From the NCBI GenBank assembly GCA_028023455.1, contig JAQFVV010000257.1, forward strand, positions 1-64,000: 64,000 nucleotides of DNA, written 5' to 3'. Of the stretch, positions 53,702 to 63,395 are shown one piece after another. Below the pieces are notes generated by a model, which made no database searches, was not told where the DNA came from, and worked only from the letters and a program-made list of their open reading frames with translations. Numbering within the stretch: position 1 is the first letter of the stretch; every line of letters begins with the position of its first letter. The translations under genes were made by a program, and so were the position numbers. This DNA is from Epiperipatus broadwayi. Its lineage: Eukaryota > Onychophora > Udeonychophora > Euonychophora > Peripatidae.

Positions 53702-55241
53702 TTAGACTTTCCCTGCATCTGGAGAGATTTCATGATATGGTTTTAAATAGTGAGCATTAAAAGTCTCTTTTTGTTCACAAAAAATTCCTTTGCTCATTTC
53801 ATCATTAGCGAGGATGAAGGCACTATTTCCATCTTTCCAATATTTGCATTTTTTATGTTCTTTCTCTTCTTCCTTGCTCTGCTGTCTATCCTGTCCTTTA
53901 TCTCAATCTTTCATCATAGTGTGTGTTATTTTCATGACTATTCCTGAGAGCAGTTTCTCTCTTTTTTCAATCATTTCCAAATTATGATTTAATTCTTGTA
54001 TATTATCTTTTGCAACATCATCTTTCAATGTTTCTAATGGAATTTCATTTTTATTTGAATTTCCTATTACATTATCATTTATTTTGGGGTTATTTCTGAG
54101 ATAGGTTTAATTTTTAACATTTATTTTGTATTCCTTTTCATTTACTTCCATATCTATAGACTTCTCAATGTTTTCAACTATTTTTTGTTGTTCAAGAAGT
54201 TCTGGCATGATTTCTACATCAGGTTTCATCATTTCCATGTTTTCTGTATCAATTTCAGTATCTATTGTAGTCTCTGAATAGATTTTTATTTTTTTTTGGT
54301 ATCTCCATATTGATATTACAATTATCAATGTTTACAGCATTAATTTTAGACTCTTCCATGATCTCAACCTTGATTTTAGACTCTTTCACAATTTTTAAAT
54401 CAATTTTAGATTTTATTAAATCAGCTTGCAACTCATAAGCAGTCTTTGCATCCATTTTAAAATCTCTTACTGTGTTTGATACTATTTCAGTCACAGCTTC
54501 TGTATATACTACTACTTTTTTTGCAATTTTAGAGATATATTCCACAATTAGAGGTTTTCCTGAAGGTGGACTGACAACTTCAATAACATCCTTTGTAATT
54601 TCAATTTCTTCCTTTTTAACACTTTCAAATTTTGCTTCATCAGTAATTGGATATTCAACTGGTGATTCCTTTAAAATATCTTTGGTTGGAAATTCCAAAG
54701 TTCCTTCAACTTGCTTTAATTCAATAATATCCTCTGACTCCTTTTCTGTTTTAACATGTTGCTAAATTATTTTTTTCTAATCATTTCTGACATCTCCTTT
54801 TGAATATCAACATGCAACATTTCTTCTTCTACAACCTCTGAATCAATTCTTTGCCCAGACAATTTAGGTATAACAATATCAGCTTCTTCTTCCTTTGTAA
54901 TTACATCTCTTGCTGGTTTTATTTCTGACTTTGATTCAATAGATCCGGTAATTTTTTTTTATTGCTTTTAGAAAACTGACATTTTCATTTGTCCATTCTT
55001 TTAAACTTTCATAGATTGTTGTTCTCAATTCCTGTGCATCCCTTTGCATTTGAAACATCATACTATGGAGTAAGGTGGTAAGGTTCTCATTTTGATAAGG
55101 TATAGGATCTTGTTTGAACTCATGGATAAGGGGAAATGGATCCTTTACCATGACCTCTGAAATTTGTTTCATGTTTTCTTCTTTCACTGAGATGCTGGCA
55201 TCAACATCTTCACTTTCCTTTTCTTCTAGGCTGTTATCCAT
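53702..55241 (-). pseudogene. Decayed acidic protein-coding relic, possibly retroelement-derived
   Basis: The minus-strand frame starts at ATG 55241 (MDNSLEEKESEDVDAS...) and runs 101 codons with a helical stretch FQMQRDAQELRTTIYESLKE. After a shift in an A-run near 54951 it continues as SIESKSEIKPARDVITKEEE. After another A-run near 54775 it continues as HVKTEKESEDIIELKQ into 54698-54255 (KDILKESPVEYPITDEAKFE). It changes frame again at 54300 and reaches KEEEKEHKKCKYWKDGNSAF and NAHYLKPYHEISPDAGKV with a stop at 53702-53704. Most breaks fall in A homopolymers. The middle is rich in Glu, Lys, Ile and Val; the end, with a HYLKPYH motif, resembles the C-terminal tail of retrotransposon polyproteins. 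No catalytic domain is visible, so the family is unknown. Confidence 0.5.
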
Positions 55242-56237
55242 TTGGATTTCAAAAAGTTTGATACAATAATGGTAATAATGCTGATCTTAGAATTCAAAGT
55301 TATTTTACTGGAACTATGGCTCACTGAAACTTTAATACAATCTTGAATGACTAGAACGTAAATGTATTTTTATCTTGGAATTTATACAATCACTAATTCG
55401 AGCATTTGCTTCCCTTACTCTGTCCACTCTTCTCATCATGCTTTACTGACTGTGTCCTTTCTGACCTGCCCTACTAAGTTTCTGTCTGTTTTAAGCCGGA
55501 TATTTAAATAATTGTTTCAAACTTCAACAAAAAAAAACACAACTTTTTTATCATGAGAATGACTGATTTGTTTATTGATTCTAGCTGTACACCCTTGATC
55601 ATTCCTTGCCTCTGAAATGGACTAAAGAATCATTATTTTTAAAATTCAATATACAATCTTGTTGTTATGAACATTACATTGTTTATAATTTTATTGTTAC
55701 ATATTATACCAGTTATAAAATTCTTCACTCTCCAAATCTCATACATATAAAAAAAAAATTGTTTCCAAGAATTACCATGGTTCTTTATTTATTTATTTAT
55801 TTTTGAACTTGATAACAAATTTATAATGGTAATAGGTACTCTATTTCCTACACCAGGGTGCCAGTTATCAAGGTCAGCACTAATATAACACTTACAGATA
55901 GCTCTGCTATATAATAATAAAAAAAACAGGTATATATATATATATATATACTTTTATCGATTGTTAATACAGTGTGCCCATATGAATAAACATTAAATAC
56001 AGCTTATTACAACCTTTTACACATAAGGCTTATGGATGTAGTACATGGGCTTTAAACATTTTTTTAAACACATGAAAACAGAAACAAATTCATGTGTACA
56101 TGTAAAACCAGATACAAAAAAAAAATTCTACATATAATTGTAATACATGGGTTTCAAAAAAAAACTTTTACAAACTATATATATATATATAAATAGTGGA
56201 AAATTTGATAGAAGGATTATTATTTATTATTATTATA
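55242..56237. other. Gene-free stretch
   Basis: AT-rich, with a (TA)n at 55930-55950 and a smaller one near 56176-56190. No other feature. Confidence 0.45.
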
Positions 56238-56358
56238 CTACCACCTAATATGTGGTGGGTGTCGGTTAATACAAAAGGTTGGGCTCAAACCCACACTAGT
56301 GTTGATGACATTGGCACTAGGTGAAGCAGAAATATGTACTATATTTCTAGCTTCAATA
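56238..56358 (-). repeat. Short dispersed repeat, family W copy 2 (121 bp)
   Basis: Aligned without gaps to 53362-53482 except at the last few bases. About seven substitutions, mostly transitions. Both copies are preceded by the same ATTATA-type sequence. Confidence 0.7.
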
Positions 56359-56598
56359 TTGAAATTAAGAATGATGGATTGATTGAGAAAAGAAACAATC
56401 TGCTGATTCCATTAATGCACTATAGAGATTGAAATAATTCTGGTTGTGGATAACAAGTCTGAATTGAATCCCAAGAGACCCATAAAGAATTTATTAGATG
56501 GATGTGGTAAGGAAATTTTTGGAGTTATGTGTAGAAAGAATAGAATCTATGGAAGCAAGAAAATCTTGCATGATTGATAATCTTTGATAATGATAGTA

Positions 56599-56623
<25 letters not shown>
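56359..56623. other. Short gene-free spacer with (AT)n at 56597-56625
   Basis: Unique-looking DNA ending in an AT array at which the PLE-D/E cluster begins. Confidence 0.6.
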
Positions 56624-56631
<8 letters not shown>

Positions 56632-56770
56632 AAAAGTACAATATCCATTATAAAAATATTATATACAAAACATAAATAATTAACGGTAAATGCAATATTA
56701 TAGTTTAAATTCTTTCAAAGCACTTTCGATTATGTAGTAACTCTCGTCAGCCTTAACTGAATTTCAAATA
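56624..56770 (-). repeat. Inverted pseudo-LTR at the 5' end of PLE-D
   Basis: Reverse complement of 57395-57545: CTATAATATTGCATTTACCG and TAATATTTTTATAATGG match on the opposite strand, as does the hammerhead-like core region. Confidence 0.85.
56724..56750 (-). ncRNA. Hammerhead-ribozyme-like core, inverted pseudo-LTR
   Basis: On the minus strand, CTGACGAG is followed by a weakened stem (GTTA..TAAT) and TCGAAA, the same arrangement as at 57414 and 59889 but with stem mismatches. The cleavage-side strand was not identified. Confidence 0.35.
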
Positions 56771-57272
56771 TTGAACTTTTTGCTAATGGACTTTTAAAGG
56801 TTGGTTATGATAAAAACCAAATCTTGGTACAGTAAATTCATTTAATAATAAGAAGAGAATTTGCAATGTTACCTTAGATAATAAAAAATGGATATCTATG
56901 CCATTTATAAATAACATGCAATCTAAATTAATTAAGAATGTATTTAAAGAAAAGTATAATATTTAATTTTGTGTTCCTCAAAATGTTAATCGATTGATTA
57001 TTAGTTCTAAGAGTATAATTCCTAAATTGCAAAGAAGTAATATAATTTATCAGATTTCATGTGGATATCAAAAATTATATATAGGTGAATCGAGATGTTT
57101 TGTGGAAAATAGATTGAAGGAGCATCAATTATTATATAATCGAATTAAAAATAATGTAAACAGTCAATTTAATACAGCTTCAGTATTCTTTGACTATGAA
57201 AAAACTTGTAATTATAGATTTAAATTTAATAGTAATGAAATAAAAAATATTAATGGAAGAAAGGAATCATAA
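56757..57272 (+). pseudogene. PLE-D: truncated C-terminal part with GIY-YIG endonuclease
   Basis: Starts in the linker after the RT (IELFANGLLKVGYDKNQIL), loses frame after one missing base near 56832, then has an in-frame TAA at 56962-56964 where E reads Ser. It continues VPQNVNRLIISSKSIIPK into the endonuclease IIYQISCGYQKLYIGESR, with Arg and ..LKEHQLLYN, to a stop at 57270-57272. The nuclease part itself (56994-57272) is open for 92 codons. No RT remains. Confidence 0.85.
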
Positions 57273-57384
57273 AAAGAGGAAAATTAAAAGGCAATTTTGA
57301 TTGATAAATATAAGGATGATGTTATTAATAGGCAAGTTGCAAATATGGCCATACACAGCTTATGGAAATTTATGTAATATTAAA

Positions 57385-57545
57385 TTTTAAAAAAATTTGA
57401 TATTCAGTTAAAACTGATGAGGATTACTATGTAATCGAAAGCACTTTGAAAGAATTTAAACTATAATATTGCATTTACCGTTAATTATTTGTTTTATATA
57501 TAATATTTTTATAATGGGTATTGTATTTTTACATTTATTATATAT
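57385..57545 (+). repeat. Pseudo-LTR between PLE-D and PLE-E
   Basis: Matches 59858-59975 (about 90 percent by eye over the common part) and, inverted, 56624-56770. It extends to about 57545 and is followed by about 120 bp of leader before the ATG at 57670. Confidence 0.85.
57414..57442 (+). ncRNA. Hammerhead-ribozyme-like core, middle pseudo-LTR
   Basis: CTGATGA, a G, a perfect 6-bp stem (GATTAC/GTAATC, loop TAT), then GAAA and GC. This is the conserved three-part core of a hammerhead (CUGANGA, stem II, GAAA) with one extra G before stem II. Penelope-like elements are known to carry hammerheads in their terminal repeats. I could not place the cleavage triplet or stems I and III convincingly, so self-cleavage is not shown. 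Confidence 0.45.
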
Positions 57546-57669
57546 TGAATTTATTATCGTTATGGGATTTTCATTCTTGAGTAAATTTTGGTTAATTAAA
57601 GAATGGCGGAAACAAAGCAAGATGTTGATTCATGAAAGTTGCCGATTATACTTTTTTAAAAAGTAAAAA

Positions 57670-59775
57670 ATGTTTTGTGTTTTTCCTAAATGCTGTAATA
57701 TTCATTTTAATAGGTGTCTCAGACTTTTCTCAAATAACATGTTTAAAATTAAATCAATTATTTTGGATAATATAATAAGGCAATATAAAAAAGAAATTTA
57801 TGACATTAAAAAATATTTAACGGCTATTGAACATTTAATAGATATGAATGAATGGGATCAGTGGAATGCATTTTATATACATTGTCAATTTGATAAGAAA
57901 ATTGACTTTTTATATAATTGTTATTATCCAAATAGTTATGGTGATGATAATTACGTGAATTTAACAGATGAAAAAATTAGTTTTACACAAAAATATGTAT
58001 TACAATATGGTTCAAAGTATGTAAGAAGCGTATGGAAAGATTATAATATGGAATTGATTGCGTCAGTGCAGAACGTTTTTGATGATAATATGAATTTACA
58101 AGATTGTAGTAATATTATTAAGGAAATTTCTAAATATAAAATAAAAACTAATAGATATGATCAGTCATGGAATTAAGCTATTTCTGAATTTAAAAATCTT
58201 TTTAGAACTGAGTAAAATATATGTTTGAAAGAAGATAAAGGTTTACGAGTGTGTTTTATTAAAAAAATGCATCTAATGATAAAATTGAAACACAAATGAG
58301 TAAATTGGGATTTGATATTATTGATAGTTATAACATGGAGGGACAATGTGTGAAATTTATAAATAATATTTTAAAGAAGGCTAAAAGTCATTTTATGGAT
58401 AGTTGTACACACTATGATATCTATCTATCTATGTCTATATGCCCAAGAATATTTGTTAATATTAAACTTCAAAAAGTAGGAAATCATCTTAGATTGATGA
58501 TCGATTTTGGTGGATCATTTATGTATAAAACAGCTAAATATATTGGTAAATTGTTACAAGATATGTTGGGTTTTGGAAGATATACAATTGCATCTTCTTA
58601 TGAATTTGTTGTTAGAATTAAAAGTATAAAAATAAATAATAATGATTTGTTAGCTTCATTGGATGTAACAGAATTATATGGATCAATTGATCATTTTGAA
58701 TCTATAAGTTTAATTGAAATTGAATTTATTAATATGTCTGTAAATAAACATTTGATAAATTTTATTATTGAATCACTAAAATTTTCAAGTAATAATATTA
58801 TTGCAACATATAATGATAAGTTTTATAAAATGGGTAAAAAATGGCCAATGGGATTACCTATGGTTGCACAAATTTGTAATTTTACATATCAAAATATGAA
58901 GATATTATATTTAATTCTTATAATTTTGAAGATATTAAAATTTATACTAGATATGTTGATGTTTTTGTTTGTGGTCCTAAGGACATTATCAATGTTCTTT
59001 TATATAATCTGAATAATTTAAACAATTTAAAATGAACTATTGAGAATGAACAAAATGGAAAAATAAAATTTTTAGATTTACAAATATTTAGAGATGCTAC
59101 TAATTTAAATTATAAATTAATTTTTAAATCTATTGGAGAAAGAGAATATATTCATTTTAAATCACGTGTTCCACTGGTACATAAAATGGCAAGTCTGAAA
59201 TCATTTTTGCATCGCAATGATAAATTATGTAAATATAAGAGTGATAAAATTTTAAATATTGAACTCTTTGCTAATGAACTTTTAAAGATTGGTTATGATA
59301 AAAACCAAATCTTGCATACAGTAAATTCATTTAATAATAAGAAGAGGGTTTGCAATGTTACCATAGATAATAAAAAATGGATATCTATGCCATTTATAAA
59401 TAACATGCAATCTAAATCAATTAAGAATGTATTTAAAGAAAAGTATAATATTTCATTTTGTGTTCTCCAAATGTTAATCGATTGATTAATAATTCTAAGA
59501 GTATAATTCTTAAATTGCAAAGAAGTAATATAATTTATCAGATTTCATGTGGATGTCAAAAATTGTATATCGGTGAATTTAGATGTTTTGTGGAAAAAAG
59601 ATTGAATGAGCATCAATTATTATATAATCGAATTAAAAATAATGTAAATAGTCAATTTAATACAGCTTCAGTATTCTTTGACCATGAAAAAACTTGTAAT
59701 TATAGGTTTACATTTAGTAATAATGAAATAAAAATATTAATGGAAGAAAGGAATCATAAAAAGAGGCAATTTTGA
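57670..59775 (+). pseudogene. PLE-E: nearly full-length RT / GIY-YIG protein, inactivated
   Basis: Opens at ATG 57670 (MFCVFPKCCNIHFNRCLRLF). In-frame stops lie at 58174-58176 and 58213-58215, with RT motif 1 ICLKEDKGLRVCFIKK just after. A frameshift in the A-run 58261-58267 leads to the frame from 58296: NHLRLMIDFGGSF, motif A LLASLDVTELYGSID, motif B KKWPMGLPMVAQICNF. Another shift precedes motif C, which reads RYVDVFVCG; one Asp codon of YVDD is missing at 58960/58961. A stop at 59033-59035 follows, then KMASLKSFLHRNDKL (59186 on), and after a shift near 59465 the GIY-YIG endonuclease IIYQISCGCQKLYIGEF with RLNEHQ, to a stop at 59773. At least three stops and three shifts; certainly dead. 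Confidence 0.9.
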
Positions 59776-59867
59776 TTGATAAATATAAGAATGATGTTAT
59801 TAATAGGCAAGTTGCAAATACAGCCATACACAGCTTATGGAAATTTACATAACATTAAGTTTAAAAA

Positions 59868-59985
59868 AAATTTGAAATTCAGTTAAAGCTGACGAGGATT
59901 ACTACGTAATCGAAAGCACTTCGAAAGAATTTAAACTATAATATTGCATTTACCATTAATTATTTGTTATATATATATAAAATTA
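59868..59985 (+). repeat. Pseudo-LTR, 3' end of PLE-E
   Basis: Same sequence as 57385 onward (ATTCAGTTAAA, hammerhead-like core, TTTAAACTATAATATTGC), ending in a short TA run near 59970. Confidence 0.85.
59889..59917 (+). ncRNA. Hammerhead-ribozyme-like core, 3' pseudo-LTR
   Basis: CTGACGA, a G, perfect 6-bp stem GATTAC/GTAATC with loop TAC, then GAAAGC. The stem is unchanged from the copy at 57414 although surrounding bases differ (C/T at the N of CUGANGA, C/T in the loop). Variation sits where hammerheads tolerate it. Confidence 0.45.
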
Positions 59986-61199
59986 AGAAAAAAAAAGCTT
60001 GTTTAGAGTTATTAGCACGCTCTTAATTTTACATATTTGTAAGTGCAAGCTATATATAAGTCATGTGACATCTGACTTATTATATATATATATATATATA
60101 TATATATTACTGAAGGCTTTGCTGTTCAATAATAGTGCATCTACATGCTATGTGTTGTGACAACAATTCAAATGTGAACTAGTTAAACTTTAAAAAAAAT
60201 TGACTTGTAATTTGGCTTAGAATTTTTTTTTCAAGTAGATCTCCAGCCATCCCATCTGACATTCACATTTTGCTCTGTAAATGAATATTTAATTGTTCTT
60301 AGTTATAAAGTAAAACAAGAATGGATTAAATGTTCAAATTAAAAAGCCTGCTTAGGAACACACTCTTTATTGTTCACTGTTCTTGCAATAGGCTATTTAA
60401 AAATTGTGCTGAGGCTAGGAATAAGTGTATAATAAAGAGCTGATTGCTTTATTATTTTAGCATGACATCATAGTTGGTAAATGTTGCTATCAATAAATTT
60501 ATTAGCTGATTAATTAAATTTAATTGGATGTAATTATATATATATATTGTATACCCTTTTACTGATAAATGAAAACGTTTCATTTATTTATTTTTGTGAT
60601 CTATCGAAAAAAATATAAATCTTCAATATCTAGCAGGCTGGACTATTACTTATTTCTAAATCTGTGCATTTGTTGATATCCAGTAGGAAATGTTTCATTG
60701 AACTAGCAGCTGTTGGAACTATTATTTTTTCACTAATCAATATCACTGTATTCTTCATCTCTAAGTTAGTGCTAATTTGAATCTGATTTTGCAGAATAGT
60801 GCTTAATCTTGATTTTTTTTCTATAGAAACATTGTAAAGTTTGATTTTTTTTACTATTTATTATAAAACAAATTATATTAACATTATTAAATGAAGTGCC
60901 TTATTTATTTCATATGTTATGTTTTGAGAGTGATTAAAGATATGTGTGTTTTAGCAAAAAAATAATCAACAGTCTCACTTAAGTAACTTTATTTTTTTAA
61001 GATGCTGATTATAAATATTTTTTCAAATCTTAAGTTTCGTAATAAATATTCCTATTTAATAGTATTATAAGATCTTTGTTATTCTGTATCTAGGCAACAT
61101 TCCATTAAAATTTAAAATTTAAAAATTTATAATTTTTTTTAACATAAAAAATAAACTTGAAGTTTTAGAAAAATATTTATTTTTGTTATTATTTTGTAG
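59986..61199. other. Gene-free stretch
   Basis: Contains (TA)n at 60079-60108. A tract at 60537-60560 reading TATATTGTATACCCTTTT resembles the end of the large TIR elements but has no partner. No gene seen. Confidence 0.45.
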
Positions 61200-61256
61200 A
61201 AGAAAATCACACAGGAAAAGAAGTATTTACATCATAATATTTTTCTAGCCACTGAG
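61200..61256 (+). CDS. Candidate internal coding exon, 57 bp
   Basis: Acceptor TTATTATTTTGTAG (ends 61199), 19 open codons reading KKITQEKKYLHHNIFLATE, donor GTAAGC at 61257. Phase 0 on both sides, so it can follow 46720-46779 in frame. Lys-rich, no domain recognised. The splice sites are the best argument. Confidence 0.35.
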
Positions 61257-61668
61257 GTAAGCTTTATTAGAGTTAAGTTGTTAGTATAATAACATTTAAA
61301 AAAATGATTATTAAAGACATGAGAATTAGATTATGGTGAAAAATAGGTACAAATCTACTAATCATAATTTATATAATAGTATTTTAATTGCCAGACACAA
61401 GTTATATATACATAATAAACATATAGATAGTCACTCTACTCAACATACATAGAATAAATAACTCTATTCTGTAATTTATTTTACATAAATTAATGCATAT
61501 GGAAAACATATGGATCACCATGTATTACATAACATGATCAAAAATGAAAATAAAAGAAGTCAATTATGCTGTTTTTCTCAAGCAAATTATTAACAATAAT
61601 ATGTAACAGCTGTATAAATATATATATTATTAAAATCCAGTCAACACTTAAGGCAATCCCAATAAACA
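61257..61668. other. Gene-free stretch
   Basis: AT-rich DNA, nothing supported. Confidence 0.45.
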
Positions 61669-61895
61669 AAGGCTAAACTCTCCATACAGTAGTGCCACCC
61701 TGTGCCAAACAGAGTAATCAATGGATGCCAGAAGGTTTGTGCATAAAATCCCTATCTAGTGCCTACTCATCTAATATCCCAGACTAGTTTTTGTTTGGCA
61801 CAGGGTGGCACTACTGTATGGAGAGTTTTGCCTTTTTTTACAACAAATATGTGCTAGTATAGAGATGGTGATCATGTGATGTTTAGTGGTTTAAC
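61669..61895. repeat. Dispersed repeat, family Y copy 2, with a perfect 36-bp inverted repeat
   Basis: Arms at 61675-61710 and 61793-61828 are perfect reverse complements over 36 bases (left arm starts AAACTCTCCATACAGTAGTG and ends CTGTGCCAAAC), with an 82-base loop. The loop matches copy 1 at 19200-19290, and ATCATGTGATGTTTA after the right arm also matches copy 1. A perfect match between arms implies the inversion is young or maintained. Confidence 0.8.
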
Positions 61896-62748
61896 GACAA
61901 TCCCAATATTAATAACAATCAACAATTTTAAACTGTTGTCAAGGCAACCAACCGCCTTATATATATATTAATAATTATACTTAAAAAATTTTTTTTTGGT
62001 TCATGATTATATATTCTTATTTAATGTTGATCATCTATTTTAAACATTAATCTATTATTGCACACAAAGAAGTAAAAATAATAACAATAATAAAATAAAA
62101 CTTGAATAAAACAAAGTAAAATTTTATCAGAAATTTATTAAAAGTTGAAACAAATTAATTATATTTATTTTGTATATTGTTAGATTATATACTTAATTTG
62201 CTTCAACTTTTAATTGAATTTCGAACAATCTGGATTGTTGTATCATAATTTTATTTTATTTTGTTTTATTTATACTGTATTTTGTTTTTGTTGTTATTTT
62301 TACTTCTGTTACCAAAGTGTATATAATGCTCTGTGATAATAGGTTAACATTTAAATTAGATGTTCAACAATTGATAATGGTATAAAATTATATGCTGATA
62401 AAGGGTGTTTGTGTAATATTAATTATTAATATACATATATATTTTTATAGCTGTTATATATATTTCTATTAATATTTTTTATAACCTATATGATACATAA
62501 GTTTCTTTAAATACTCTGGAGACTAATATAAGAAACTCAAATTTACTTATTTGTTTTTTTTCTTCTAAACAATTCATCTGCTATTTTAGTTTATTCTGTC
62601 AATTCTGAAGCAATTAATTATTTATTTATTTTGTTGTTATTAAGAATCTTAAAAAAAGATAATACAAAGCTCTTGGGTAATATACACACACATGCATAGG
62701 TATGTTTATTCAAGAGTTCAAACTAACATTTCTATTACTAATATAATT
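61896..62748. other. Gene-free stretch
   Basis: Contains a moderately palindromic segment around 62080-62280 (TAATAAAATAAAACTTGAAT... against ...TTTTATTTTATTTTG, and AGTTGAAACAAATTAA against TTAATTTGCTTCAACT). No gene. Confidence 0.45.
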
Positions 62749-63043
62749 ATTCAAACTCAGACTTTCACACAACCCACTACTCTCAGTGCCATCTCATATT
62801 GCTGACCCACCTGATCCACTGTCCATTAAAGTATGAAGATTGGCTATCTTAATATATATCTGAGCACTGATTATATATATGTGTGAGGATAGTAATCTAG
62901 ACCAACTGATGATTGCTGGTTTAGCATGAAATACGTATATTGGTGATTATTTATCTTTTCAACATGTGTGTGATCAGGTGGGTCAGCAATATGAGATGGC
63001 ACTGAGAGTAGTGGGTCGTGTGAACGTCTGAGTTTGAATCCCA
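62749..63043 (+). repeat. Fold-back repeat, family Z copy 2 (68-bp arms)
   Basis: The left arm 62749-62816 and right arm 62972-63039 match at 66 of 68 positions as reverse complements. The centre shares GTCCATTAAAGTATGAAGAT, CTTAATATATATCTGAGCAC and ACCAACTGATGATTGCTGGT with copy 1 (30053-30614). The right arm ends in CTGAGTTTGAATCCC, a fair match to a pol III B box, and TGGCACTGAGAG lies about 40 bases upstream, so a tRNA-derived SINE with an inverted extra head is plausible. Confidence 0.75.
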
Positions 63044-63283
63044 AAATATATTACATACATAAATGCAGGTTTAAACCTGTACAATGTATTAAAATAGTTA
63101 TTTCAAAATAATTTGTGATATTTGACAATAGATATCAATAATTTTTTGTTTTATTAAATATATTACTGCAGTTTAGTCAATAATGAGTAACTTAATGAAC
63201 TGCTGTGTGAGATTTATGAGGATCCACAGTATACAATTACTTTTTTTTCATTTTTGCTATTATGCTTTTAGATGCAATTAGAA
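63044..63283. other. Short gene-free spacer
   Basis: AT-rich sequence between two family Z pieces. Confidence 0.45.
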
Positions 63284-63395
63284 GGGATTTGAACGCAGAC
63301 TTTCAACTCTTTTTAGCTATCCACTTCATCTTATTTTTATCTGATATACATGACCACATACATGTGAAAAAGATAAATGATCTCCAACATACATA
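63284..63395 (-). repeat. Family Z fragment, copy 3
   Basis: AAGGGATTTGAACGCAGACT and, after a diverged middle, GAAAAAGATAAATGATCTCC correspond to the arm sequence of copies 1 and 2. Only one arm is present and no inverted partner. Confidence 0.55.

Larger units (their letters stand above)
56624..59985 (+). mobile_element. Penelope-like tandem pair PLE-D/PLE-E with inverted terminal repeat
   Basis: Order: inverted terminal repeat (56624-56770), a 5'-truncated copy D (from about 56757, coding only the C-terminal part of the protein), a direct terminal repeat (57385-57545), a nearly complete copy E (57670-59775), and a second direct terminal repeat (59868-59985). The D terminal repeat serves as the 5' repeat of E. 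D and E coding ends are highly similar (ISCGYQKLYIGESRCFVENR against ISCGCQKLYIGEFRCFVEKR). The cluster is bordered by TA runs on both sides. The join between the inverted repeat and D lies in AAATATTGAACT, a word that also occurs in E, which suggests microhomology. Confidence 0.85.
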
